Assembly: GCA_900549335.1 (NCBI GenBank) | Contig: UROJ01000015.1 | Location: forward strand, 1 to 14,074 | DNA length: 14,074 nucleotides | Reading direction: 5' to 3' | DNA from: an uncultured Collinsella sp. | GTDB lineage: Bacteria; Actinomycetota; Coriobacteriia; Coriobacteriales; Coriobacteriaceae | Shown: one piece after another, positions 1 to 7,113 of the stretch | How positions within the stretch are numbered: position 1 is the first letter of the stretch | How the letters are laid out: each line of letters starts with the position of its first letter | Notes under the pieces: model-generated | The model's input: the letters and a program-made list of their open reading frames with translations, nothing else | The model's database searches: none | Told to the model about the DNA's origin: nothing | Position numbers and translations under genes: made by a program

Positions 1-30
1 ATATAGGCACACAAGGTCAAAGGCGGCACC

Positions 31-2064
31 ATGATCCTCCTGGTCGACAAGATCGAAAAAAGCTTCGGCGCACGCGTCCTCTTTAGCGGCGCGTCCTTCC
101 AGATCAACCCCGGCGAGCGCTTCGCGCTCGTGGGCCCCAACGGCGCCGGCAAAACCACCATGCTCAAAATCATCATGGGCATCGACAGTCCCGACTCCGG
201 CCAGGTCCAGTACGCCAAGGACTGCCAGGTGGGCTACCTAGAGCAGGAAACCAATCTAGAGCAAAAGGACACCACCATCCTTGCCGAGGTCATGGCCGCC
301 GCCAAGGAAATCCGCCGCATGGGCGAGCGCGCTAACGAGCTTCAGGCCCAAATCACCGAGCTCTCCGAGCAGGGCGAGGACGTCGACGCACTCCTCAACG
401 AATACGGCCAGGTCCAGGACCGCTTTGAGCACCTGGGCGGCTACGAGCTCGAGAGCAACGCCCGCAAGATCCTGTCCGGCCTGGGCTTTAAGGTCACTGA
501 CTTTGAGCGCCCATGCTCCGAGTTCTCGGGCGGCTGGCAGATGCGCATCGCGCTCGCCAAGCTCTTCCTGCGCCATCCCGACCTGCTGCTTCTGGACGAG
601 CCCACTAACCACCTGGACCTCGAAAGCGTCCAGTGGCTGCGCGGCTTTATCGCCAACTACGACGGCGCCGTCCTCATCGTCAGCCACGACCGCGCCTTTA
701 TGGACGCCTGCGTCGACCACGTCGCCGCGCTCGAAAACCGCCGCGTGACCACCTACACCGGCAACTACAGCAGCTACCTCAAGCAGCGCGAGGACAACCT
801 GGAGCAGATGCGCGCCAAGCGCGCCGCCCAGGAGCGCGACATCGCCCATATGCAGGTCTTCGTCGACAAGTTCCGCTACAAGCCCACCAAAGCCGCCCAG
901 GCCCAGGAGCGCATCCGCAAGATCGAGCAGATCAAAAAGGAGCTTGTCATCCTGCCCGAGGGCCACAAGCACATCGACTTTAAGTTCCCCGACCCGCCGC
1001 GCTCCGGCGACATGGTCGTGGGGCTCGAGGGCGTCTCCAAGTCCTACGGCGACAAGCACATCTACAGCAACATCGACCTCAAGCTCTACCGCGGCGAGCA
1101 CGTGGCACTCGTCGGCCCCAACGGCGCCGGCAAGTCCACCCTCATGAAGATCCTCGCCGGCCTGGAGCCGCCCACCACCGGCACCCGCGATCTGGGCACC
1201 AACGTGGGCGTGGCCTATTACGCCCAGCACGCGCTCGAGGGCATGACCGAGTCCAACACCGTCCTGCAAGAGATCGACACCGTCACGCCCAAGTGGACCG
1301 TGCCGCAGCAGCGCAGCCTGCTGGGTGCCTTCCTGTTTAGCGACAACGATTCCATCGAGAAGCAGGTCCGCGTCCTCTCCGGCGGCGAAAAAGCGCGTCT
1401 GGCCCTGGCAAAGATGCTCGTGGCCCCCGAAGCGCTCCTGTGCCTGGACGAGCCCACCAACCACCTAGACATCGACTCGGTGGACATGCTCGAGAACGCC
1501 CTGCAAAACTTCCCCGGCACCATCGTGCTGATCAGCCACGACGAACACCTGGTGCGCGCCGTGGCCAACCGCGTGATCAACATCCGCGATGGCAAGGTCA
1601 CGGTCTATGACGGCGACTACGACTACTACCTCTACAAGCGCGAGGACCTCGCAGCCCGTGCCGCCGCCGAGACGGCAGGGGAGAGCACACCTGTCGCAGG
1701 GAAGTCCACCAAGGCCAACGCCGCCCAGGCCGATACCCCCGTCGCCGCCCCCAAGCCGGCCGAGGGCAAAAAGACCAAGGAGCAAAAGCGCGCCGAGGCC
1801 CAGGCCCGTGCCGCGCTCAACAAAAAGCTCAAGGGCGTGCGCAACCAGCTTAAGAAGATCGAGTCGGAGCTCGACAAAAAGCGCGCCCGCTATGACGAGC
1901 TTATGGAATTGATGGCAAGCGAAGAGCTTTATGCCGATCAAGACAAGTTCAACGCCGCGCTGGGGGAATATAACGGCCTTAAGCAAGAGCTACCCAAGCT
2001 CGAGGACGAATGGCTGGAGCTTTCCACCCAGATCGAAGAGGAGACCGCGCGTGAACTCTCGTAA
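31..2064 (+). CDS. ABC-F family ATP-binding protein (duplicated ATPase, ribosome-associated type)
   Basis: The 677-residue soluble protein has two ABC ATPase domains in one chain and no membrane segments, which is the ABC-F layout. Domain 1 has a Walker A (GPNGAGKTT, about residues 35-43), an SGG signature near 166-168 and a Walker [13 protein letters not shown] near 187-198. A charged helical linker of the ARM type spans about 250-325. Domain 2 has GPNGAGKST (362-370), [13 protein letters not shown] (from 449) and [11 protein letters not shown] (470-480). An Ala/Pro/Lys-rich linker (about 544-590) leads to a C-terminal coiled coil (about 590-677) like the Uup/YheS tail. Characterised ABC-F proteins bind the ribosomal E site and relieve stalling; some give antibiotic resistance. 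Which subgroup this belongs to cannot be told here. A weak AAAGGCGG lies 4 bases before the ATG, and the gene upstream is outside the window. Confidence 0.93.
   Translation: MILLVDKIEKSFGARVLFSGASFQINPGERFALVGPNGAGKTTMLKIIMGIDSPDSGQVQYAKDCQVGYLEQETNLEQKDTTILAEVMAAAKEIRRMGERANELQAQITELSEQGEDVDALLNEYGQVQDRFEHLGGYELESNARKILSGLGFKVTDFERPCSEFSGGWQMRIALAKLFLRHPDLLLLDEPTNHLDLESVQWLRGFIANYDGAVLIVSHDRAFMDACVDHVAALENRRVTTYTGNYSSYLKQREDNLEQMRAKRAAQERDIAHMQVFVDKFRYKPTKAAQAQERIRKIEQIKKELVILPEGHKHIDFKFPDPPRSGDMVVGLEGVSKSYGDKHIYSNIDLKLYRGEHVALVGPNGAGKSTLMKILAGLEPPTTGTRDLGTNVGVAYYAQHALEGMTESNTVLQEIDTVTPKWTVPQQRSLLGAFLFSDNDSIEKQVRVLSGGEKARLALAKMLVAPEALLCLDEPTNHLDIDSVDMLENALQNFPGTIVLISHDEHLVRAVANRVINIRDGKVTVYDGDYDYYLYKREDLAARAAAETAGESTPVAGKSTKANAAQADTPVAAPKPAEGKKTKEQKRAEAQARAALNKKLKGVRNQLKKIESELDKKRARYDELMELMASEELYADQDKFNAALGEYNGLKQELPKLEDEWLELSTQIEEETARELS
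2036..2043 (+). promoter_or_regulatory. Ribosome binding site inside the ABC-F gene, setting a GTG start
   Basis: An AGAGGAG-type Shine-Dalgarno sits 7 bases before GTG 2051, within the last codons of the ABC-F gene. The next in-frame ATG (2081) has no comparable purine tract upstream, so the GTG is favoured. Confidence 0.55.
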
Positions 2065-2347
2065 GGCCGCTGCCGTGGCGATGAGCATCATCGCCATCGC
2101 CTGTCGCATCTGCGGCATTTTTATGAGCGCGATGACCGTGCTGCTGTGTTTTAGCGGCCTCACCGCCAAGCTGCAGATCGTGGGCTTTGTCGTCGAGCTT
2201 TCGCGCGCCCTGCCGAGCGCCATCGCCGGCTACGGCGTCATCACGTCGCCCTTTGGCGGTGTGTTCCGCTTGGATTACGCCATCGTCGCCGTGATCCTGT
2301 TTGTGATCGACTACCTGCTCACGCGCGCCTCGCGTCGCGTCCGCTAG
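2051..2347 (+). CDS. Small hypothetical membrane protein (98 aa)
   Basis: I do not recognise a family. From GTG 2051 the product is 98 residues and strongly hydrophobic. A short basic N-terminus (NSRK) is followed by a membrane segment at about 8-37. A second, weaker hydrophobic stretch lies at about 41-64 and a third segment at about 76-91, ending in a basic tail (RASRRVR). This suggests two or three transmembrane helices with the basic ends in the cytoplasm. The start overlaps the ABC-F stop by 14 bases in the +1 frame, with a good Shine-Dalgarno, so it is probably translationally coupled. The stop is followed 9 bases later by the M50 protease, whose Shine-Dalgarno overlaps this stop. Codon use matches the neighbours, which supports a real gene. 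ATG 2081 would give an 88-residue form. Function is unknown; a link to the adjacent membrane protease is only a guess from position. Confidence 0.7.
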   Translation: MNSRKAAAVAMSIIAIACRICGIFMSAMTVLLCFSGLTAKLQIVGFVVELSRALPSAIAGYGVITSPFGGVFRLDYAIVAVILFVIDYLLTRASRRVR

Positions 2348-2356
2348 AGGAGCGCC

Positions 2357-3040
2357 ATGTCCAGCAGCTACATCATGAACCTGCTCGCCAGCGCCGTCGC
2401 CGTCATCGTGGGCATCGTGATCCACGAGAGCGCACACGCCGCCGCGGCCTGGGCGCTCGGCGACAAGACGGCCCGTTCGCGCGGCCGCGTGTCGCTCAAC
2501 CCGCTTAACCATATCGACCCGTTTGGCACCATCATCCTGCCGCTGCTCATGCTCGCGGCCGGCGGCCCGGTGTTCGCCTTCGCCAAGCCCGTGCCCGTCT
2601 ACCTCAACAACCTCAAGCACCCCAAGCGCGACGAGGTCCTGGTGAGCGCGGCCGGCCCCGCGTCGAACATCGCACTCGCGTGCCTCGCGGCCGCCCTCAT
2701 GCACGCAACGTACGGCAGCCTCTACACCAGTATGTCCTTTGCCCTGGCGTCGCAGATCATGAACTTCGGCGCCACGTTTATCGTGGTCAACCTGTCGCTC
2801 GCATTCTTCAACCTCATCCCGATCCCGCCACTCGATGGCTCGTCGATCATCGTGCCGTTCCTCAAAGGCAAGGCGCTCAACAACTACTACCACCTGCAGC
2901 AATACGCCATGCCCATCCTCATCCTGGTGCTGTACCTGCTGCCCATGTGGACCGGCATCGACGTGATCGGCCGCTATTTCGACGTTACCGTGTATCCGCT
3001 TGCTGAGCAGCTGCTCAACTTCGCAATCGCCGGCATCTAG
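2357..3040 (+). CDS. M50 family site-2-protease-like intramembrane zinc metalloprotease
   Basis: The 227-residue polytopic membrane protein carries the metalloprotease motif HESAH at residues 23-27 in its first helix; the two His bind zinc and the Glu is catalytic. Other family signatures follow: a LNPLNHIDPFGT segment (about 47-58), FAFAKPVPV (73-81), SAAGPASN (97-104), and FNLIPIPPLDGSSI (151-164), where Asp160 is the third metal ligand. There is no PDZ or CBS domain, so this is the short group of S2P-like proteases. Such enzymes cut transmembrane segments, for example of anti-sigma factors or remnant signal peptides; the substrate cannot be inferred. AGAGGAG overlaps the preceding stop, 4 bases before ATG 2357. 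The gene follows the small membrane protein closely and is separated from scpA by an 84-base gap. Confidence 0.92.
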   Translation: MSSSYIMNLLASAVAVIVGIVIHESAHAAAAWALGDKTARSRGRVSLNPLNHIDPFGTIILPLLMLAAGGPVFAFAKPVPVYLNNLKHPKRDEVLVSAAGPASNIALACLAAALMHATYGSLYTSMSFALASQIMNFGATFIVVNLSLAFFNLIPIPPLDGSSIIVPFLKGKALNNYYHLQQYAMPILILVLYLLPMWTGIDVIGRYFDVTVYPLAEQLLNFAIAGI

Positions 3041-3048
3041 GGTAAACT
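3020..3048 (+). promoter_or_regulatory. Candidate sigma-70-type promoter for scpA
   Basis: TTCGCA (3020-3025, 4 of 6 matches to TTGACA) is followed after 17 bases by TAAACT (3043-3048, 4 of 6 matches to TATAAT). It spans the end of the M50 gene and the start of the longest intergenic gap. Initiation would fall near 3055, giving a leader of about 70 bases. Spacing is ideal but both boxes are imperfect. Confidence 0.35.
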
Positions 3049-3055
3049 TACAGGT

Positions 3056-3074
3056 CGACCGTGCAAAACGGTCG
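3056..3074 (+). repeat. Perfect 7-bp inverted repeat (hairpin) in the scpA leader
   Basis: CGACCGT, a 5-base loop GCAAA, then ACGGTCG can form a perfect 7-bp stem. It overlaps the palindrome GGTCGACC at 3053-3060. No T tract follows, so it is not a typical intrinsic terminator. It would lie at the very 5' end of a transcript from the candidate promoter, where it could stabilise the RNA, or it could be an operator on DNA. Confidence 0.5.
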
Positions 3075-3091
3075 TAACATGCACCCAAACC

Positions 3092-3106
3092 GCGCCGCGA
3101 AGGCGC
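3092..3106 (+). repeat. Second small GC hairpin just before the scpA ribosome binding site
   Basis: GCGCC, loop GCGAA, GGCGC form a 5-bp all-GC stem ending 4 bases before the AAAGGAGG that starts at 3111. It leaves the Shine-Dalgarno exposed. In a GC-rich genome such a short stem may arise by chance. Confidence 0.3.
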
Positions 3107-3124
3107 CGTCAAAGGAGGTCGAAG

Positions 3125-3937
3125 ATGTCGTATCGCGTGTCGACGCAGGTCTACAGCGGACCGTTCGACCTGCTGCTGCAGCTGGTAACCCGCCAAAAAG
3201 TAGATATCGGCGCCATCTCCATCAGCGAGGTGGCCGAACAGTACCTTGCCGAGGCCGAGCGCATCGAGGCGCTGGACCTGGACGTGGCGAGCGACTTTCT
3301 GCTGGTCGCGGCAACCCTTCTGGACATCAAGGCTGCCTCTCTGGTGCCGCAGGAGGCCCCGCGCAAAGTCGATGACGACGATGACGAGTTCGACGAAGAC
3401 CTCGAGGAACTCAGCGCGCTCGACGGCGACGCCTTGCGCGAGGTCCTGATCCAGCGCCTGATTGCCTACAAGCAGTTTAAAGGCGCGGCTGCGGCCCTCG
3501 GTGCCCGCATGCAGGCCGAAAGCCGTATGCATCCGCGTGTGGCCGGCCCCGACCCCGAGTTCCTAGGGCTCATGCCCGACTATCTGGCTGGCATCACCCT
3601 GCGCGGCCTGGCCGTTATCTGTGCCGACCTGGACGGCAAGCGCCAGACCTTCTTGCTGGAGGCCGAGCACGTGGCGCCGCATCGCGTGCCGCTCGACCTG
3701 ACCGTGGCCTCAGTCGACCGCTTTACCATGGCGCACCAAACCTGCACCTTCCGCGAGCTGCTGGACGGCGACGCCACCACCGAGCAGCTCGTCGTCACCT
3801 TTTTGGCCATGCTGGAGCTCGCCAAGCGTGGCTCGCTCACGCTGAGCCAGGACGAGATCTTTGGAACCATTCAAATCAACCGCGTCGAGGGCGCCGAGGC
3901 ATACGTGCCCGGCGAGGGCCCCGATCTCACCGAATAG
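3125..3937 (+). CDS. scpA: Segregation and condensation protein A (kleisin subunit of SMC-ScpAB)
   Basis: ScpA bridges the SMC head and neck and binds a ScpB dimer to close the condensin ring that organises and segregates the chromosome. The 270-residue length is usual. The N-terminal domain has the signature GPFDLLLQLVTRQKVDI (12-28) followed by ISEVAEQYL (33-41) and the helix that contacts the SMC neck (about 53-73). A very acidic linker with five consecutive Asp (83-87) and several Glu leads to the middle region. The C-terminal winged helix (about 205-256, including TFRELL and LELAKRGSLTL) is the part that binds the SMC cap. ATG 3125 is chosen because AAAGGAGG ends 6 bases before it, the strongest Shine-Dalgarno in the window. 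It follows the longest gap here, consistent with being first in its operon, and scpB starts 11 bases after its stop. Confidence 0.95.
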   Translation: MSYRVSTQVYSGPFDLLLQLVTRQKVDIGAISISEVAEQYLAEAERIEALDLDVASDFLLVAATLLDIKAASLVPQEAPRKVDDDDDEFDEDLEELSALDGDALREVLIQRLIAYKQFKGAAAALGARMQAESRMHPRVAGPDPEFLGLMPDYLAGITLRGLAVICADLDGKRQTFLLEAEHVAPHRVPLDLTVASVDRFTMAHQTCTFRELLDGDATTEQLVVTFLAMLELAKRGSLTLSQDEIFGTIQINRVEGAEAYVPGEGPDLTE

Positions 3938-3948
3938 GAGCCGCAACC

Positions 3949-4677
3949 ATGTCAACCCTTTCCACGCTGGAGGCAAACAGCCTCAAAGGCGCCCTCGAGG
4001 CGCTGCTGCTGGTGTCGAGCGACCCGGTGAGTGCGCCCGCGCTCGCCGGCGCACTGGATATCGCCCCCGGTGAGTGCGCGTCGCTGCTCGCCGAGCTCAA
4101 GGTTGAGTACGAGGAGGCCAACCGCGGCTTTCAGCTGCGCGAGGTTGCCGGCGGCTGGCGCCTGTTTACGCATCCCGCCTACCACGACGTGGTCGAGGCC
4201 TACGTGCTGAGCTGGGACACGCAAAAGCTGTCGCAGGCGGCGCTCGAAACTCTGGCCGTCATCGCATACCACCAGCCCGTCACGCGCGAGGTGGTCAAAG
4301 GCATCCGCGGCGTCAATTCCGACGGCGTCATCGCGTCGCTCGTTGACAAGGGCCTAGTGCGCGAGCTCGGCCGCGACCCCCAGCGCGGTCAGGCCATCAT
4401 CTACGGCACGACCAACGCCTTTTTGGAGAAGTTCGGCCTGCGCTCCACCCGCGACCTGCCCGATCTGGAGCAGTTTGCCCCCGACGAGCAGTCGCGTCAG
4501 TTTATCCGCGAGCGCCTGAGCGGCCGCAGCATTCAGTCCACGCTCGAGGAGCAGGCCGAGGACCTGGACGAGGAGCGTGAACTGCTCGATACCGATGTTG
4601 AAGATGTTGAGGCAGTCGAGGACTTGGAAAACCTGGTCGTCGACGAGACCTCGGAGGATTTACATGACGAGGACTAA
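3949..4677 (+). CDS. scpB: Segregation and condensation protein B
   Basis: ScpB dimerises through its first winged-helix domain and binds the middle of ScpA, regulating SMC ATPase and ring opening. The 242-residue protein has tandem winged helices. The family signature is in the second: ALETLAVIAYHQPVTR (98-113), IRGVNSDGVIASLVDKGLV (119-137), then GRDPQRGQAIIYGTT (141-155) and FLEKFGL (158-164). The C-terminus, about 195-242, is disordered and highly acidic (runs of Asp/Glu such as EDLDEERELLD), longer than the minimal ScpB fold. AGGAG overlaps the scpA stop, 8 bases before ATG 3949. The rluB start lies inside its last codons. Confidence 0.95.
   Translation: MSTLSTLEANSLKGALEALLLVSSDPVSAPALAGALDIAPGECASLLAELKVEYEEANRGFQLREVAGGWRLFTHPAYHDVVEAYVLSWDTQKLSQAALETLAVIAYHQPVTREVVKGIRGVNSDGVIASLVDKGLVRELGRDPQRGQAIIYGTTNAFLEKFGLRSTRDLPDLEQFAPDEQSRQFIRERLSGRSIQSTLEEQAEDLDEERELLDTDVEDVEAVEDLENLVVDETSEDLHDED
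4653..4657 (+). promoter_or_regulatory. Ribosome binding site for rluB inside scpB
   Basis: GGAGG lies 6 bases before ATG 4664 and picks that start over the longer upstream open frame. A second purine run (AGGGGAG, 4684-4690) lies 9 bases before an in-frame GTG at 4700 and could serve a 12-residue-shorter form. Confidence 0.55.
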
Positions 4678-5626
4678 CGAAGTAGGGGAGACGCGCGTCG
4701 TGGGCGCAGTACCCGCAACCGACGCCCAGCCCGTCTATCCGCACACCATGCGCCTGCAGCGCTTTTTGGCGCGCGCGGGCGTGGCGAGCCGCCGTGGCTC
4801 GGAGGACCTGATGACCGCCGGCCGCGTGACCGTCAACGGCGAGGTCGCGACCGAGCTGGGCACCAAGGTCGACGTCGACCGCGACCATATCGAGGTCGAC
4901 GGCATGCCCGTCAAGCTCAACCAGGGCGCCGTGTACCTGATGCTCTACAAGCCGACCGGCTACCTCACCACCATGAGCGACCCGCAGGAGCGCCCTTGCG
5001 TGGCCGAGCTGGTCCCGCGCGACCGCTTTCCTGGGCTCTTCCCGGTGGGCCGCCTGGACCGCGACACCACAGGCCTTTTGCTCTTTACCACCGATGGCGA
5101 CCTGTCGCAGGATCTGCTGCACCCCAGCAAGCATGTCTATAAGACCTACCAGGCGCTCGTGGACGGCCACCTGACCGATCGCGACTTAGAACCACTCCGC
5201 CGCGGCATCGAACTCGACGACGGCCTGTGCCAGCCGGCGATCTGCCGCGTCATCAACGCGCGCGAGGCAGAGGCCGTGGCTCCGCAAGGCGTAAAGCCCG
5301 GCACCGCCGCCGTGGAGGTCATCATCCGCGAGGGCCGCAAGAACCAGGTCAAGCGCATGCTGAGCAAGATTCACCATCCGGTAATCCGCCTGCATCGCTG
5401 CAACTTTGCCGGCCTGGAGCTCAAGGACGTGGCCAAGGGCTCGTGGCGCGAGCTCACCGACCGCGAGGTGCAGATCCTCAAGGCCGGTGGCATCCCGCCC
5501 AAGCAGGCGAGCGCCAAGCGCAACGGTGGCAAGCCCCAAGACACGACCGCCAGCCGCACACGTCACCACGGCAGCCACGGCTCCGCACCCAAGCGCAACA
5601 CCTACCGCGAGCGCTACACAGGCTAG
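4664..5626 (+). CDS. rluB: 23S rRNA pseudouridine synthase, RluB type (RsuA/RluB/RluE/RluF family)
   Basis: The enzyme isomerises a uridine in large-subunit rRNA to pseudouridine; in E. coli RluB the site is U2605. The 320-residue protein has an S4 RNA-binding domain (about 29-80, starting RLQRFLARAGVASRR) and then the catalytic domain. The catalytic Asp is D132 in VGRLDRDTTGLLLFT (128-142). Further motifs are KTYQALVDG (160-168), EVIIREGRKNQVKRML (218-233) and HHPVIRLHR (237-245). The last 40 residues are a basic, low-complexity tail rich in Lys, Arg, His and Gly, probably a flexible RNA-binding extension. The N-terminal 25 or so residues before the S4 domain have no recognised motif. ATG 4664 overlaps the scpB stop by 14 bases. 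The RluB rather than RsuA (16S) assignment rests on scpAB context as well as sequence, so substrate is likely but not proven. Confidence 0.9.
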   Translation: MTRTNEVGETRVVGAVPATDAQPVYPHTMRLQRFLARAGVASRRGSEDLMTAGRVTVNGEVATELGTKVDVDRDHIEVDGMPVKLNQGAVYLMLYKPTGYLTTMSDPQERPCVAELVPRDRFPGLFPVGRLDRDTTGLLLFTTDGDLSQDLLHPSKHVYKTYQALVDGHLTDRDLEPLRRGIELDDGLCQPAICRVINAREAEAVAPQGVKPGTAAVEVIIREGRKNQVKRMLSKIHHPVIRLHRCNFAGLELKDVAKGSWRELTDREVQILKAGGIPPKQASAKRNGGKPQDTTASRTRHHGSHGSAPKRNTYRERYTG

Positions 5627-5692
5627 GCAACCCGCCGCGCCCCAGCGCCCGCGAACCATACCAGCACGTCAACCATCGAAAGGAAGCATTGC

Positions 5693-6379
5693 ATGATCGT
5701 CGCCATCGACGGCCCCGCCGGTTCCGGCAAGTCCACCATCGCCAAGGAGATCGCCCGCCAGCTGGGCTTTAACAAGCTCGACACGGGCGCCATGTATCGC
5801 GCCGTCACCTTCGCCGCGCTCGACCGCGGCATCGATCTAGACGACGAGGCGGCCATCGACGCCCTCGCCGAGCAGATCGAGATTCGCTTTACCAACGGCA
5901 CCGGCGAGGATACGCGCCTGACCATTGACGGCAAGGACGCTTCGGCCGCCATTCGTACCCCACAGGTCGACGCCAACGTGTCCAAGGTCTCGGCCTACCC
6001 GGGTGTGCGCGCCGCCATGCTCATTCACCAGCGCCGCGCCGCCGAGGACCGCGATATCGTGGCCGAGGGTCGCGACATCGGAACCGTCGTGTTCCCTAAC
6101 GCGCAGGTCAAGGTCTTCCTGACCGCCGACCCGCGCGAGCGCGCCCGCCGCCGCGTGCTGCAGCGCCACCAAAACGACGCTCAGCCGCTCACGCCCGCGC
6201 AACTCGAGGCCGAGGTCGACGAGACTCTCGACGCCCTTAAGCAGCGCGACAAGCTCGACAGCAGCCGCGAGGTCGCCCCGCTCATCCCCGCCGAGGACGC
6301 CGTGCACGTCGACTCCACCGCCCATACCATCGACGAGGTCGTCCGCATTATCGAGGGCCTCATCAACCAAAGGAGGTAG
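5693..6379 (+). CDS. cmk: Cytidylate kinase (CMP/dCMP kinase)
   Basis: The cytosolic enzyme phosphorylates CMP and dCMP with ATP, recycling CMP from lipid and RNA turnover. The length of 228 residues is nearly that of the E. coli enzyme. The P-loop is GPAGSGKST (7-15). CMP-binding elements are LDTGAMYRAV (29-38), IRTPQVDANVSKVSA (87-101) and VAEGRDIGTVVFPNA (123-137), where the RD pair contacts the base and phosphate. The LID region has ADPRERARRR (145-154), and RDKLDSSREVAPL (185-197) completes the site. GAAAGGAAG ends 6 bases before ATG 5693. A 66-base gap separates it from rluB; it holds no convincing promoter or terminator. The plsC Shine-Dalgarno overlaps its stop codon region. Confidence 0.96.
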   Translation: MIVAIDGPAGSGKSTIAKEIARQLGFNKLDTGAMYRAVTFAALDRGIDLDDEAAIDALAEQIEIRFTNGTGEDTRLTIDGKDASAAIRTPQVDANVSKVSAYPGVRAAMLIHQRRAAEDRDIVAEGRDIGTVVFPNAQVKVFLTADPRERARRRVLQRHQNDAQPLTPAQLEAEVDETLDALKQRDKLDSSREVAPLIPAEDAVHVDSTAHTIDEVVRIIEGLINQRR

Positions 6380-6382
6380 CCC

Positions 6383-7111
6383 ATGCGCCTGTTTAAGCAG
6401 ACGCCCGAGGACTATTACAACGCCCCCTACGCCGAGTTCCCGGCGCTCATCCGCGGTACCGTCGTCGTAGTCATGGCTATCCTTTGGGCCTTCTCCAAGC
6501 TCATGTGGCGTTGGAAGGTCGAGGACGCTGACCTGCTGTTTGAGCGCCAGGAAGGCCACGGCAGCGTGGTCATCTGTAACCACACCTCGATGGCCGAGCT
6601 GCTGGCCGTGGAGACGGCGCTGTTCTTTGGGGGCCGCCGAATTCGTCCCATCTTTAAGTCCGAGTTCGCCAAGAGCAAGATTGTGCGCTGGGCTTTTAGC
6701 CGCGTTGGCGGCATCCCCGTGGAGCGCGGTACTGCCGATATGAAGTGCCTGCGCGCCGCCCAGCATGCGCTGCAGCGCGGCGAGGACGTCCTGATCTTCC
6801 CTGAGGGCACGCGCATCCGCTCGCGCGAGATCAAGCCCGAGGTCCACGGCGGCTTTGCGCTCATCGCTCAGATGGGCAAGGCGCCCGTCAACCCGCTCGC
6901 CATCTGCGGCTGGTCCGACATCACGCCCGCAGGCAAAAAGCTCATGCGTCCCAAGAAGTGCTGGATTCGTGCTGGCAAGGCCGTCTCGCTTTCGGACGCA
7001 CCGGCTGAGCTTAAGCGCACGGAGCGCCTAGCCTGGTTTGAGTCCGAGGCAATGGGCCGAGTCTATAAGATGCGCGACGATCTGTGCGCCGAACATCCGG
7101 GCAGGTTCTAG
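6383..7111 (+). CDS. plsC: 1-acyl-sn-glycerol-3-phosphate acyltransferase (PlsC/LPLAT family), HX4E variant
   Basis: This family acylates lysophosphatidate to phosphatidate at the membrane. The 242-residue protein has one hydrophobic N-terminal segment (about 22-42) and then the LPLAT domain. Motif I reads NHTSMAE (66-72), so the usual catalytic HX4D is HX4E here, with Glu72 in the Asp position. Motif II is GGIPVERG (109-116), motif III FPEGTR (139-144) and motif IV about APVNPLAICG (167-176). The other motifs are intact, so it is probably active, but a different acceptor or lower activity is possible. AAAGGAGG ends 6 bases before ATG 6383 and overlaps the cmk stop. The cmk-plsC-ispH order is known from Clostridia. 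plsY and gpsA, which supply its substrate, lie downstream in the same run of genes. Confidence 0.88.
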   Translation: MRLFKQTPEDYYNAPYAEFPALIRGTVVVVMAILWAFSKLMWRWKVEDADLLFERQEGHGSVVICNHTSMAELLAVETALFFGGRRIRPIFKSEFAKSKIVRWAFSRVGGIPVERGTADMKCLRAAQHALQRGEDVLIFPEGTRIRSREIKPEVHGGFALIAQMGKAPVNPLAICGWSDITPAGKKLMRPKKCWIRAGKAVSLSDAPAELKRTERLAWFESEAMGRVYKMRDDLCAEHPGRF

Positions 7112-7113
7112 CC

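Noticed and set aside
256..1464. Minus-strand open frame of 402 codons inside the ABC-F gene
   Set aside because: Antisense shadow of two well-conserved ATPase domains; no motif and no ribosome binding site.
1931..2050. Longer N-terminus for the small membrane protein
   Set aside because: The extension lies in the ABC-F gene, reads as a hydrophilic Ser/Arg/Lys-rich stretch, and would require a 134-base overlap, while GTG 2051 has a good ribosome binding site.
3056..3074. The leader hairpin as a Rho-independent terminator for the M50 gene
   Set aside because: The bases after the stem are GTAACATG-like with no T run, so it does not fit an intrinsic terminator.
3061..3375. Plus-strand frame beginning in the scpA leader
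   Set aside because: It overlaps scpA in another frame, has Arg/Gly/Ala-rich composition typical of a shifted frame, and lacks a Shine-Dalgarno before its first start codon.
1979..3532. Minus-strand open frame of 517 codons across four genes
   Set aside because: It spans the ends of ABC-F, the small protein, the M50 gene and part of scpA, crossing their junctions. The product is low-complexity and charged, as expected of an antisense shadow.
4577..4663. Longer N-terminus for rluB starting inside scpB
   Set aside because: ATG 4664 has GGAGG at proper spacing, and the extra residues show no S4-domain similarity.
5627..5692. Promoter or terminator in the rluB-cmk gap
   Set aside because: I saw no convincing -35/-10 pair and no stem with a T tract; only the cmk ribosome binding site is supported.
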